Origin: Flavobacteriales bacterium
GTDB lineage: Bacteria > Bacteroidota > Bacteroidia > Flavobacteriales_F > PHOS-HE28
Assembly: GCA_016703105.1 (NCBI GenBank)
Contig: JADJCS010000002.1
Location: 1 to 64,000 of the forward strand
Direction: 5' to 3'
DNA length: 64,000 nt
Positions 19,178-29,023 of this stretch are shown piece by piece (position 1 is the first letter of the stretch; each line of letters begins with the position of its first letter). The position numbers were made by a program, and so were the translations under genes. The notes under the pieces are model-generated. The model had not been told where the DNA came from, searched no databases, and saw nothing but the letters and a program-made list of their open reading frames with translations.

Positions 19178-21087
19178 CTACTTCTTTTCGTCCTTCACCT
19201 CTTCGAAGTCCACATCGGTCACTTCGCTGTCGTTTCCGGTGTTGGTGGTGTTCTGCTGGGCACCGCCGTTGGCCTGGGCTTGTTGCGCTGCGGCGTACAT
19301 CTCCTGACTGGCGGCTTGGAACACCGCGTTCAATTCGCCCATCATCTTCTCCACGGCCACGAGGTCCTGCGCCTTGTGCGCGTCCTTGAGCCGCCCGAGC
19401 GCGTCTTCGATCGGCTTCTTCTTGTCCGCAGGGATCTTGTCCCCGAACTCGCCAAGCTGCTTCTCGGTCTGGAAGATCAAGCTGTCCGCAGCGTTCAGCT
19501 TATCGGCCATTTCGCGGGCTTGCTTGTCCGCATCGGCATTGGCCTCCGCTTCCTTGCGCATTTTCTCGATGTCGTCCTTGCTCAGGCCACTGCTGGCTTC
19601 GATCCGGATGCTCTGCTCTTTGCCGGTGGCCTTGTCCTTCGCCCCGACGTGGAGAATGCCGTTGGCGTCGATGTCGAAGGTCACTTCGATCTGCGGCGTT
19701 CCGCGCGGCGCGGGTGGAATGCCGTCCAGGTGGAAGCGGCCGATGGTGCGGTTCCCGTTGGCCATGGGGCGCTCGCCTTGGAGCACATGGATCTCCACGC
19801 TGGGCTGGCTGTCGCTGGCCGTGCTGAACGTTTCGCTCTTCTTGGTCGGGATGGTGGTGTTGGCCTCGATCAATTTGGTCATCACACCGCCCATGGTCTC
19901 GATGCCCAGGCTCAGCGGTGTCACATCCAGCAACAGCACGTCCTTCACCTCGCCGGTGAGCACACCACCTTGGATGGCAGCGCCTACGGCCACCACCTCG
20001 TCCGGGTTCACTCCTTTGCTGGGTTCTTTTCCGCCGAAGAACTTCTTCACGGCTTCCTGACCGCCGGGATGCGGGTACTGCCACCCACCAGGATCACTTC
20101 ATCGATGTCCGCGATCTTGAGACCGGCGTTCTTCAACGCGCTTTCGCAAGGCGCGATAGTGCGTTTGATCAGGCTGTCCGCGAGTTGCTCGAACTTGGCC
20201 CGTGTTAGGCTGCGCACCAAGTGCTTCGGAATGCCGTTCACCGGCATGATGTAGGGAAGGTTGATCTCACTGCTCGTGGTGGAACTGAGTTCGATCTTGG
20301 CCTTCTCGGCAGCGTCTTTCAAGCGCTGCAGCGCCATGGGGTCCTTGCGCAGGTCCAACCCTTCGTCGTTCTTGAACTCGTCCGCCAGCCAGTCGATGAT
20401 CACTTGGTCGAAGTCATCGCCGCCCAGGTGCGTATCGCCGTCGGTGCTCTTCACCTCGAAGACGCCATCGCCCAGTTCGAGCACGCTGACATCGTGGGTA
20501 CCGCCACCGCAGTCGAACACCACGATCTTCTGGTCCTTGTGTTTCTTATCCAGACCGTAGGCGAGGGCTGCCGCAGTAGGCTCGTTGATGATCCGACGCA
20601 CTTTCAAACCGGCGATCTCGCCAGCCTCCTTGGTGGCCTGTCGTTGCGCATCGTTGAAGTAGGCCGGGACGGTGATCACCGCTTCGGTCACCGTGGTGCC
20701 GAGATAATCCTCGGCGGTCTTCTTCATCTTCTGCAGGATCATGGCGCTGATCTCCTGCGGGGTGTACTCCCGGTCGTTGATCGCCACGCGAGGCATGCTG
20801 TTCGCGCCGCGCACCACTTTGTAGGGGACCCGTGCGATCTCCTTCGCATCCTCCTCATAGGTATTGCCCATGAAGCGTTTGATGGAGAAAATGGTGTTGG
20901 TGGGGTTCGCGATCGCCTGCCGCTTGGCCGGGTCGCCCACTTTCCGTTCGCCACCTTCCACGAAAGCCACTACGCTCGGGGTGGTGCGCTTGCCTTCGCT
21001 GTTGGCGATGACCACCGGTTCGTTGCCCTCCATTACGGCGACACAACTGTTGGTGGTTCCCAGGTCGATACCGATGATCTTGCTCAT
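19178..21087 (-). CDS. dnaK: Chaperone DnaK (Hsp70), one-base frameshift in the sequence
   Basis: Cytoplasmic Hsp70 chaperone that binds unfolded peptides in an ATP cycle with DnaJ and GrpE. The start at 21087 gives MSKIIGIDLGTTNSCVAVM; an ATG 33 bases earlier is less likely. Motifs: GIDLGTTNS phosphate-1 loop, 'VFDCGGGTHDVSVL' phosphate-2 (an unusual His replaces Phe), 'LVGGSTRIPAV' adenosine motif, linker 'DVLLLDVTPLSLGIET', and a Gln/Gly-rich tail ending 'DVDFEEVKDEKK'. A G is missing near 20060 (…ILVGGSTRIPAV then shift to VKKFFGGKEP), splitting the gene into 20047-21087 and 19178-20050. Restored length is about 636 residues, normal for DnaK. The defect is almost certainly a consensus error. 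Confidence 0.95.
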
Positions 21088-21152
21088 GCTATTGGGTTCG
21101 TTCGGCCCCGCCCTTGTCAAGGCCTATGCCATCACCTCCGGAATGGCGGAAT

Positions 21153-21171
21153 CCTGACAGCTACGGTCAGG
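21153..21171. promoter_or_regulatory. CCTGAC-N7-GTCAGG dyad upstream of dnaK
   Basis: Perfect 6-base arms separated by 7 bases, 66 bases before the dnaK start. A related but looser CTGAC…GTCAG pair (13-base spacer) lies at 21199-21221, over the stop codon of the next gene. A heat-shock regulator site is possible; the classic CIRCE sequence is not present. Confidence 0.35.
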
Positions 21172-21217
21172 GAAGCAACGATGTTGGGTAGAGCACCTCT
21201 GACAGATCGACAGATCG

Positions 21218-22291
21218 TCAGTTGCAGACGACGTCCGGATCGGTCACCCAAGGAGCGGGGTCCACGCAGAAATTCAAATCCCCCAGGCCGGAGGTTGCAG
21301 CGCCCTCCACCAGTTCCACATAGGTATCAGGCCCAAGGCGGATGTGGCGCGAAGTCTGGAAGTGACGGCTGGCGAAAAGTCCATAGCCGTTGGTGATGTT
21401 GGTATATTCCGGGCGTTCTTCCACGATCCCGCTGATCGGTTCGGTCAATCGCAGGTACGTGGTCAGTTCGATGTCCGCGACTTCGAATTCGATGTCCAGT
21501 CCGCGGAAGATCCTGCGGTTGATGGAAGCGTCGTTCTCCATCATACTCACCAGTGTCTCGAAGAACGTGAGCCCGTTCACCGGAAGTTGCAATTCCTCGT
21601 TCCCGCTAACGCTACTGCTCGTAGTGGTGCCGATCTTATACCGGTAGTTCTCCTCACGTATGTCCCCGTTGCCACGGTCCTCGGCGTAGCGCACCCGGAA
21701 GAACACGTCGAACCGCTTGCCGTCGGCGCCGCTGCGGTACTTCATATCGATCACCTTGTACTCACCGCCCTGGAAAAGATTCAGCCTGTTAGTGCCGTTC
21801 TCCGAAAGGAACCCAGAGACGTAGGAGATGTTGTTGACTACGGGTGTGGTCGCTTCGATCGTGCTTCCCTTCACCCGAACGACCACTTTGTAGGAGTGGT
21901 CCTGGTCAAGCGACGCATCGAAGTAGTACATCTTGTGCAGGGGCGAATTGAAGATGCCTGGGTCACGCGGCATCAACGTATCGATCAAGGGGTACTGTGC
22001 GCCGTTGTCAATGTCCTCCACGTACCGATCTTGCTGCGGAAGGGACTCGTCCGTGTATTCGGAACTATCAGGCACCAAGGCGTACACCAGTGCGTCGCCA
22101 TCGCCCAGGAAGGCTTTGTTGATCTTCAGGTAATGGCGTGTCTGTTCGTTCACACCGTCGTTCGCGTTTTTGGAGATCAGGCCGTACACGACGGTAATGT
22201 CCTGGTAGGGCGCTGTCAACTCCAGATCGGTGCTGCAGCCACCGAGAAAAATACACGTAGTAAGTATTGCGAGCGCGCGAGGGAGCAGCAT
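21218..22291 (-). CDS. Outer-membrane lipoprotein, DUF4249-like
   Basis: A 357-residue lipoprotein: lipobox LGGC at residues 17-20 after a short hydrophobic stretch. The mature part is beta-rich ('DITVVYGLISKNANDG', 'YKVVVRVKGSTIEATTPV', 'KRFDVFFRVRYAED'), resembling DUF4249 lipoproteins, which in Bacteroidota often sit next to TonB-dependent receptors. No receptor gene is nearby here. It ends at 21218, upstream of dnaK on the same strand with 130 bases between. The family assignment is tentative; the lipoprotein call is firm. Confidence 0.6.
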   Translation of the reverse strand: MLLPRALAILTTCIFLGGCSTDLELTAPYQDITVVYGLISKNANDGVNEQTRHYLKINKAFLGDGDALVYALVPDSSEYTDESLPQQDRYVEDIDNGAQYPLIDTLMPRDPGIFNSPLHKMYYFDASLDQDHSYKVVVRVKGSTIEATTPVVNNISYVSGFLSENGTNRLNLFQGGEYKVIDMKYRSGADGKRFDVFFRVRYAEDRGNGDIREENYRYKIGTTTSSSVSGNEELQLPVNGLTFFETLVSMMENDASINRRIFRGLDIEFEVADIELTTYLRLTEPISGIVEERPEYTNITNGYGLFASRHFQTSRHIRLGPDTYVELVEGAATSGLGDLNFCVDPAPWVTDPDVVCN

Positions 22292-22389
22292 GATCTTGCT
22301 GGGGGGGCAAAGATAGACGCGTCCGGGTGGCGCGTGCCAATGATACGAGGAGCGGTGTACTGGACCAGCCAGCGGCCTATGGCGATCGT

Positions 22390-22397
22390 TAGCTTTG
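22390..22397 (+). promoter_or_regulatory. -7 box TAGCTTTG upstream of panB
   Basis: A perfect match to the Bacteroidota TAnnTTTG element, 17 bases before the ATG at 22415. It argues for that start over the in-frame ATG at 22379. No TTG box at the usual spacing is seen. Confidence 0.45.
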
Positions 22398-22414
22398 GCC
22401 GCGTATCACAGCCC

Positions 22415-23236
22415 ATGGCCCAGAACGAACAAAAGGACGCTCGTCGCATCACCACGCATGTGTTGCAGGAAATGAAGGCGGGCGGCCAACCGATCGCCAT
22501 GCTCACGGCGTACGATTTTTCGCTGGCAGGCCTGGTGGACAGTGCCGGGGTGGATGTGATCCTGGTAGGCGACAGTGCCAGCAACGTGATGGCCGGGCAC
22601 GAAACGACGCTGCCCATCACGCTCGATCAAATGATCTACCACGCCAGCAGTGTGGTGCGCGCGGTGCAGCGCGCCCTGGTGGTGGTGGACCTGCCCTTTG
22701 GCACCTATCAAGGCAACACGAAAGGGGCGCTGAACTCCGCCATCCGGATCATGAAGGAAAGCGGTGCCCACGCCGTGAAGCTGGAAGGTGGAAGAGAGGT
22801 ATTGGGTTCGGTGGAGCGCATCCTCTCGGCCGGGATCCCGGTCATGGGTCATTTGGGTCCCACGCCGCAGAGCATTTACAAGTTCGGTACCTACGTCGTC
22901 CGTGCCCGGGAGGAAGCCGAAGCGCAGCGTCTTCGCGAAGACGCGGTGTTGCTCGAAAAGGCGGGATGCTTCGCCATTGTGTTGGAGAAGATCCCGGCCA
23001 GTTTGGCGGCGGAGGTGGCGCGGAGCGTACATGTGCCGGTGATCGGCATCGGCGCGGGCGGTGGTGTGGACGGTCAGGTCCTGGTCCTGCATGACATGCT
23101 CGGGATCAACCAGACCTTCAATCCGCGTTTTCTGCGGCGCTATGCCGACCTGCACAAAGTGATCACCGAAGCGGTGTCCGCCTATCTCCGCGATGTTCGT
23201 TCGCGCGATTTTCCGAGTGACGACGAGCAATACTGA
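22415..23236 (+). CDS. panB: 3-methyl-2-oxobutanoate hydroxymethyltransferase
   Basis: First committed enzyme of pantothenate and coenzyme A synthesis (EC 2.1.2.11): moves a hydroxymethyl group from methylene-tetrahydrofolate to 2-oxoisovalerate, giving ketopantoate. The 273-residue product has the expected length and motifs: 'MLTAYDFSLAGLVDSAGVDV', 'LVGDSASNVMAGHETTLPIT', 'VVVDLPFGTYQ', 'AVKLEGGREVLGSVERILSA', 'VMGHLGPTPQSI', 'VIGIGAGGGVDGQVLVLHDM'. The metal-binding aspartates are in GDS and VDLPF. The frame is open from 21344, but that stretch is antisense to the lipoprotein gene; the start at 22415 is supported by the -7 box. The RluA-type gene follows with overlap. Confidence 0.93.
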   Translation: MAQNEQKDARRITTHVLQEMKAGGQPIAMLTAYDFSLAGLVDSAGVDVILVGDSASNVMAGHETTLPITLDQMIYHASSVVRAVQRALVVVDLPFGTYQGNTKGALNSAIRIMKESGAHAVKLEGGREVLGSVERILSAGIPVMGHLGPTPQSIYKFGTYVVRAREEAEAQRLREDAVLLEKAGCFAIVLEKIPASLAAEVARSVHVPVIGIGAGGGVDGQVLVLHDMLGINQTFNPRFLRRYADLHKVITEAVSAYLRDVRSRDFPSDDEQY

Positions 23237-23933
23237 CGATACGCAGGCCTTGCCCGTGCTTTGGGAGGAGGCGGGCTTGGTCGCCATCCGAAAACCGGGT
23301 GGAATGCCGACACAACCGGATCAGCGTGCGGATCTGGATGCGCTCAGTATCGCACAGCGGATGTACGCGGCAGCGGATATCGGCCTGATACATCGGCTCG
23401 ATCGCCCCGTGAGCGGTGCGCTGCTCTTTGCGCTCAACGCGATCGCGCTCGCCGCCATGAACGCGTTGTTCCGTGAACGGCAGGTCCGTAAAACCTATCT
23501 GGCCATCGTCGAAGGGGTTACCCCGGCGACCTTCACGTTGGAACACCGCCTCGAACAGGATGCGCGTTCGCGGAAAGCACGTGTGGGCCCGAACGGGCAG
23601 ATCGCTAGGCTCCGGGGAAGGAGGCTGGCGGAAGGGGATCACTATTCATTGATCGAGATCGAACCTGACACCGGACTATTCCATCAGATCCGCGCTCAGT
23701 TGGCCGCGCAGGGCACCCCGATCAAGGGGGACGTGAAGTACGGCGCACGACGAGGGGAGAAGGACCGCTCCATCGCATTGCACGCGCATACCCTATCCTT
23801 CCGACACCCTGTCACGGGAACGCCCGTGTTGGTCACGGCCCCGCCACCCATCGTTCCGGTATGGTCCTCCTTGCTCGGGCTGTCGTCTCGTCGCGCCGAG
23901 AAGGATGGTGAGGACCCCGTTCCCGGCGGGTGA
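23193..23933 (+). CDS. RluA-family pseudouridine synthase
   Basis: Converts a specific uridine in rRNA or tRNA to pseudouridine. The catalytic motif reads 'IHRLDRPVSGALLFA' (Asp at about residue 67), followed by 'VRKTYLAIVEG' and 'DTGLFHQIRAQLAAQGTPIK' and 'IALHAHTLSFRHP', all family features. At 246 residues and without an S4 domain it matches the short TruC/RluC-like subgroup. The ATG at 23193 overlaps panB by 44 bases; a GTG at 23217 is an alternative that trims 8 residues. It probably shares a transcript with panB. Confidence 0.88.
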   Translation: MFVRAIFRVTTSNTDDTQALPVLWEEAGLVAIRKPGGMPTQPDQRADLDALSIAQRMYAAADIGLIHRLDRPVSGALLFALNAIALAAMNALFRERQVRKTYLAIVEGVTPATFTLEHRLEQDARSRKARVGPNGQIARLRGRRLAEGDHYSLIEIEPDTGLFHQIRAQLAAQGTPIKGDVKYGARRGEKDRSIALHAHTLSFRHPVTGTPVLVTAPPPIVPVWSSLLGLSSRRAEKDGEDPVPGG

Positions 23934-23993
23934 ACGCAGGAGTTGGTGTCGTGGCTCTTCGCCCGAGCGTGACGCCGAACGCAGGGTATGGGA

Positions 23994-26447
23994 TCAGATC
24001 GGGTCCACGTCCGCGATCATCCGCACGCGTCCATGCGCTTCCGAGGTGCGTAGATCCTCGAAGGCAGCGCGCACTTCATCCTTCTCCGAAGCATGGTGTC
24101 CCCGACCCAACTTCACGAGGACATTACGGATATGGAGGTCGCGCACCCAGGCCACTCCGGGTACTTCAGGGCCTAGGACGCGATCGTTGAAATGAAGGCG
24201 CAGGCGCTCCACAAGTGCTTGGGCGGCGTCAGCGACGCGTTGTTCATCGCGATGTTTCAGTGTGAAGCGCACCAACCTGGAGAACGGCGGATAGAAATGC
24301 GCATGGCGATGCTCCAACTCACGGGTATAGAAACCATCGACATCGTGTCCCATCACGAAACCAAGCACAGGATGCGCAATGTCGAAGGCCTGCACGAGCA
24401 CCTCGCCGGGGTCGGTCCTGCGCCCACTGCGTCCTGCCACTTGGGCCATTAATTGGAAAGCGCGTTCGTGCGCTCTGAACTCCGGATACCGCAACAGTTG
24501 GTCGGCGCTGAGAATGCCTACCAAAGTGACCCGTTCCATGTCCAACCCTTTGGTCACCATCTGGGTGCCGACAAGCACATCGATCGCGCCTTCGGCGAAA
24601 TCGGAGAGGAGCTTTTCCAAGGCGTGCTTGCCACGTGCGGTGTCCTGATCGAGGCGTGCTATGCGCATCTCTGGAAAGTGAACGGCCAGTTCCTCCTCAA
24701 TGCGTTCCGTGCCGAGCCCGATCATGCGCAACCTACGGCTGTCGCAACTCGGACACGCGGTGGGGGGGGTATACACACGCCCGCAGTAATGGCAACGCAG
24801 GCTATGGTCACGCTTGTGGTAGGTGAGGCTCACATCGCAATGATCGCACGAAGGCACATGGGCGCACTGCTCACATTGCCAAACCGGTGCATAGCCGCGG
24901 CGGTTCTGGAACAGGATCACCTGGTCTTTGCGCTTCACCGTGCGTTCGATCGCTTCCAACAGCTCGGGCGCGAAGTGTCCGCGCATCCGCTTGCGCTTAT
25001 GGGCTTCGCGCAGGTCGAGCGTGCGTACGGCGGGCAACACACTTCGGCCGAAGCGCTCATCGAGCCTTACCCAACCATATTTCCCCTGACGCGCATTGTG
25101 CGCGCTCTCCATGGAGGGTGTGGCGGAGCCGAGCACCACATGTGCGTCACAGATCCCGGCCAGCACAAGGCTCATATCCCGCGCGTTATAGCGCGGCGCG
25201 GGGTCCTGTTGTTTGTAGGAGGGGTCGTGCTCCTCATCGACGATGATGAGCTTGAGGTGTAGGAAAGGCAGGAACAGTGCCGACCGTGCGCCCACTACGA
25301 TCGGGTATGCCTCGGGTCGCTCCATTAATCCCATCCATAGCTCCGTGCGTTGACGTGCCGTTAGACGGGAATGGAAGACGGCGACCTGTTCGCCGAAACG
25401 CGCCTTGAGCCGTGTGATGAGCGTGGAGGTCAATGCGATCTCCGGAAGGAGATAGAGCACCTGGCCACCTGCCTGAACGACCGCATCGATCATATGCGCG
25501 TAGACCTCTGTTTTACCCGACCCCGTGACCCCTTGTAGGAGTGTGCATCGGTGGGTGAGGAAACTGGTCCGAAGAGCCGTCAAAGCGCTGTTCTGCGCTG
25601 GGGAGAGTATCGGCATGACCCGCGGGTTGGGACCGATAGGAGGCGCATCGACAGGTCCTTCCGTCAACTGCAGCAAACCCTTGCGCGCCAACCCATCCAC
25701 GATAGCGCGCGTGGCATCCGCCGCTTTCAGCAAGCGGGCTAGAAGAACAGTGGAGGGATCATCGCTCAACCAACGTCCTAGTTCGATCCCCTTCATCAAC
25801 ACCGCGAGCTGTTTGGGGGCGCGTTGCAACCGGTCGAACCACGCGTGGAGCGCGCTCTCGCTGGTGGCGTCCGGTGTGAGCGCGACCCGAACCTCCACCC
25901 GGGGGCGGTACTTCTGCCGGAGTTCCTCTTCGAGCCCGATGGCCCCTTGTTCCAAGAGCTCCTTCACCACGCGCAATGGGTCCTGCACTTGCAGTAGGTC
26001 CCCCGCTTCGGCCAGTGTGATCGCTGGCTGTTTCTCCAAAGCGGCGAGCAAGAGGGCGAGGCGTGGTGTACGGGCGGAGTGTTCCGCGGTGAGGTCCGTT
26101 GCGGTGATCCGTGTACTGCTCGTGAGCACAAGGGGGCCCGGCATCGCGGTGAGCATGACCTCCCCAAGTCCGCACAGGTAGTGGTCCGCCATTCGCTGCC
26201 AGAACTCCAGTTGTTGGGGACTTATCACAGGCCGATGGTCCAACGAACTGAGCGCTGTGCGCACCGCGCGTTGCTCCGGATGTTGTTGATGCGTGCGAAG
26301 CACCATGGCGGCATAGAGCTTTCTGCCGGAGCCGAACGGTACCACGATGCGCACCCCAGGCACCACGTCCAAGCCTTCAGGCAAGGCGTATGTGAAGACG
26401 CCCGGCACGGCCACCGGAATGATCACATCAGCGAATTGCGGCATCAA
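23994..26447 (-). CDS. priA: Primosomal replication protein N' (PriA helicase)
   Basis: 3'-to-5' DNA helicase that reloads the replisome at stalled forks. The 817-residue product has the normal order: N-terminal 3'BD domain ('YADVIIPVAVPGVFTYALPE'-like), Walker A 'LLQGVTGSGKTEVYAH' near residue 300, DEEH box 'IIVDEEHDPSYKQ' near 400, and the zinc-binding cysteine cluster 'CEQCAHVPSCDHC' and 'CHYCGRVYTPPTACPSC' near 520-560, then 'LGTERIEEEL' and 'VLVGTQMVTKGLDMERV'. The start MMPQF offers two adjacent Met codons. Its 3' end faces the RluA-type gene. Confidence 0.95.
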   Translation of the reverse strand: MMPQFADVIIPVAVPGVFTYALPEGLDVVPGVRIVVPFGSGRKLYAAMVLRTHQQHPEQRAVRTALSSLDHRPVISPQQLEFWQRMADHYLCGLGEVMLTAMPGPLVLTSSTRITATDLTAEHSARTPRLALLLAALEKQPAITLAEAGDLLQVQDPLRVVKELLEQGAIGLEEELRQKYRPRVEVRVALTPDATSESALHAWFDRLQRAPKQLAVLMKGIELGRWLSDDPSTVLLARLLKAADATRAIVDGLARKGLLQLTEGPVDAPPIGPNPRVMPILSPAQNSALTALRTSFLTHRCTLLQGVTGSGKTEVYAHMIDAVVQAGGQVLYLLPEIALTSTLITRLKARFGEQVAVFHSRLTARQRTELWMGLMERPEAYPIVVGARSALFLPFLHLKLIIVDEEHDPSYKQQDPAPRYNARDMSLVLAGICDAHVVLGSATPSMESAHNARQGKYGWVRLDERFGRSVLPAVRTLDLREAHKRKRMRGHFAPELLEAIERTVKRKDQVILFQNRRGYAPVWQCEQCAHVPSCDHCDVSLTYHKRDHSLRCHYCGRVYTPPTACPSCDSRRLRMIGLGTERIEEELAVHFPEMRIARLDQDTARGKHALEKLLSDFAEGAIDVLVGTQMVTKGLDMERVTLVGILSADQLLRYPEFRAHERAFQLMAQVAGRSGRRTDPGEVLVQAFDIAHPVLGFVMGHDVDGFYTRELEHRHAHFYPPFSRLVRFTLKHRDEQRVADAAQALVERLRLHFNDRVLGPEVPGVAWVRDLHIRNVLVKLGRGHHASEKDEVRAAFEDLRTSEAHGRVRMIADVDPI

Positions 26448-26539
26448 GCCACAAGTTTAGACCGGAGCGCGGCTGTGAACCCATGAATAGCGGATCAACG
26501 GGCAGACCGCGCGTGCGACGGGATGTAACTTGCGCGTCC

Positions 26540-28930
26540 ATGAGGATGTTGCTCTCCGGACTCATTGGACTGCTCGTTGGTTACGCGGTCCCTGTTCGAG
26601 CGCAATTGGTCCTCACCAATACCCAGACCCCCACCCAACTCGTCCAGAACGTGTTGTTGGGCGCGGGCGTATCCGTGAGCAATATCACCTTCAACGGGAC
26701 CCCGGGGAACACGGTCAGTAGTCAAGCTGGCGAATTCAACAGTACCAATGCGAACGTGGGGATCGCTGCGGGTGTGATCCTGGCCACAGGGGGGATCTCG
26801 AACGCGCTAGGTCCGAACAACAGCGGTAGTTCCTCTGTACCGGTCACGGGAATGAGCGTTCAGGACCCGGACCTACTTCTGCTCGCGCAGCAAAGCCAAC
26901 CCACCATTCAGGACGTCAACGATTGCGCGGTATTGGAGTTCGACTTCGTGCCGACCGGTGATTCCCTTAAGTTCAACTTCGTCTTCGGCTCCGAGGAGTA
27001 CCTAGAGTTCGTGAACAGCATCAATGACGCTTTCGGATTCTTCCTCAGTGGTCCTGGCATCATCGGGCCGTACAGTAATAATGCGATCAATATCGCACTG
27101 ATCCCAGGCACCACCGATCCTGTGACGATCAATACCGTGAACGACGTGGTGAACCCACAGTTCTACGTGGACAATGGCAACGGCGTAACACCGCCTTACA
27201 GCACAAGCCCGACGTATGTTCAGTATGACGGGCTCACAACCGTCATGACAGCGCTCGCTCAAGTGATCTGTGGGGAGACCTACCATATCAAGATAGTCGT
27301 AGGCGATGCGAACGACACGGTCTGGGATTCAGCGGTATTCCTCGAAGCGGGTAGTTTCCAGAGCAACCAGATCTCGATCGTTGGTGAGGTCGTCTCAGGT
27401 GGTATCGACAGTCTTTTTTATGAAGGTTGTGGGACCGCCTCGCTTTACCTCGTGCGCGGTGGTTTGTTGCTTGACAGTGATACCGTGGAGATCCTCCTGG
27501 GCGGTTCGGCCACCGAACTGACCGACTACACGAACGTACCTGCGGAAGTGATCTTCCTTCCAGGTCAGGATTCGATCAACATCCAGTTCTCCGCGATCTT
27601 GGATGGCTTGATCGAAGGACAGGAGAACATCCTCCTGATGGTGATCAATGAGACCGGGTGTGGGGGGGATACCGTCATCATGGAGATCTTCATTGAGGAA
27701 GCCCCACCGATCGATGTGGTCATGAGCAACGACGTGACCGTGCAATGCACCGACAGCACATTGATCAGCGCGGTGGTCACCGGAGGCTTCGGTAACTACA
27801 CGCTCGATTGGGACCAAGGCGTGCCGGATGGACAGCTCAGCGGGTGGGTAACCCCAGGTCAGACAACGACCTATGTGCTCACTGTTACGGATGATTGTGG
27901 TGTGCTCACGGAAAGCGATGCGGTCACGATCACGGTTCCCATCATGCAGCCGCTCACAGTGACCGTGCAATCCGATGTGACGGTGTACTGCCCGGAAACC
28001 TCGGTCCAATTGTTCGCGCAAGTGCAAGGAGGGACCCCCGGATATAGCTATCAGTGGACCGGAAATCTCGGGATCGGGTCCACTGTGCAGGTGGCCCCTG
28101 CGACCACGCAAAGCTGGTCAGTGACCGTCACGGATATCTGCGGGCGGGATACGAGCGACCTGGTGACGGTGACTGTGGACTACGACTCGGTGCGTGTTGT
28201 GATCGCGCCGGATACGATAGTCTGTTACGGGGATACGGCCACACTGCGCGCGGTCACCGAGTTCGGGCTACAGCCGTACGCCTATGATTGGTTCCCCGGA
28301 GGGTCGGCGGATACCCTTGCTGTATTCCCGGAGTCCAATACGCACTACGAATTAACCGTCACCGACGCCTGCGGTATCAGTGACCATGATGTCGCGGGTG
28401 TCGGGGTCAATATGCCGCTCGCCGCCTTCTGGTGGAGTGGGAGCACTTGGGTGAACAACTTCCCGATATCGTTCATGGACCAGTCCTTTGGGGCTACTTC
28501 GTGGTGGTGGGATTTCGGTGTGCACGGGCTCGAGAGCACCGAACAGTACCCATTGACCACCTTTCCTGATCCCGGCACCTACTCGGTCGAGCTTCTGATC
28601 TCGGATACGTTGGGTTGCCTCGATTCCATTTCGCGCACCATCGTCGTCGATCCTGAATTTGAGCTATACATCCCCAATAGCTTCACTCCCGATGGAGATG
28701 GGTTCAATGAGACCTGGCAGGTGGCAGGCATCGGCGTAAAGGAGTTCTGGATCCGGTTGCACGATCGGTGGGGTGCTACCATCTTCCAATCATCCGATAT
28801 CGCCACGGCTTGGGACGGCACGCTCAATGGCACCCCGCTTCCTGCCGGTGTGTATGTCTATCGTTATCGCGTAAAGGCTATTGAGGGTGAGGTCCAGGAG
28901 CGCATGGGGCACGTCACTTTGCTCCGATAG
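26540..28930 (+). CDS. Choice-of-anchor-L, PKD and T9SS type B surface protein
   Basis: A 796-residue secreted protein if started at 26540 (MRMLLSGLIGLLVGYAVPVRAQ signal peptide); an in-frame ATG at 26483 adds 19 polar residues. Residues 25-270 form a choice-of-anchor-L domain ('AGVILATGGISNALGPN', 'DCAVLEFDFVPTGDSLKFNF', 'FGSEEYLEFVN'). Then SprB-like beta repeats ('VTGGFGNYTLDWDQG', 'VQGGTPGYSYQWTGNL'), a PKD domain ('FMDQSFGATSWWWDFG', 'PDPGTYSVELLISD') and a gliding-motility type C-terminal domain ('LYIPNSFTPDGDGFNETW', 'WDGTLNGTPLPAGVYVYRY'). T9SS should place it on the cell surface. Priming by divergent priA is likely coincidental. Confidence 0.85.
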   Translation: MRMLLSGLIGLLVGYAVPVRAQLVLTNTQTPTQLVQNVLLGAGVSVSNITFNGTPGNTVSSQAGEFNSTNANVGIAAGVILATGGISNALGPNNSGSSSVPVTGMSVQDPDLLLLAQQSQPTIQDVNDCAVLEFDFVPTGDSLKFNFVFGSEEYLEFVNSINDAFGFFLSGPGIIGPYSNNAINIALIPGTTDPVTINTVNDVVNPQFYVDNGNGVTPPYSTSPTYVQYDGLTTVMTALAQVICGETYHIKIVVGDANDTVWDSAVFLEAGSFQSNQISIVGEVVSGGIDSLFYEGCGTASLYLVRGGLLLDSDTVEILLGGSATELTDYTNVPAEVIFLPGQDSINIQFSAILDGLIEGQENILLMVINETGCGGDTVIMEIFIEEAPPIDVVMSNDVTVQCTDSTLISAVVTGGFGNYTLDWDQGVPDGQLSGWVTPGQTTTYVLTVTDDCGVLTESDAVTITVPIMQPLTVTVQSDVTVYCPETSVQLFAQVQGGTPGYSYQWTGNLGIGSTVQVAPATTQSWSVTVTDICGRDTSDLVTVTVDYDSVRVVIAPDTIVCYGDTATLRAVTEFGLQPYAYDWFPGGSADTLAVFPESNTHYELTVTDACGISDHDVAGVGVNMPLAAFWWSGSTWVNNFPISFMDQSFGATSWWWDFGVHGLESTEQYPLTTFPDPGTYSVELLISDTLGCLDSISRTIVVDPEFELYIPNSFTPDGDGFNETWQVAGIGVKEFWIRLHDRWGATIFQSSDIATAWDGTLNGTPLPAGVYVYRYRVKAIEGEVQERMGHVTLLR

Positions 28931-29023
28931 CTCGTTGCCGCTCGCGCAAGGGGTGGTACGTTCGTTGCCCAGGCAACATTTCGGCGGCCCGATCGGTCAT
29001 TTGTTCGGAACACGTTCTGAACT

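Noticed and set aside
18299..20254. A 651-residue protein combining MORN-like repeats with a long C terminus
   Set aside because: The last two thirds are antisense to dnaK and cross a perfect terminator; the sequence there is low-information Leu/Val/Gly-rich antisense reading.
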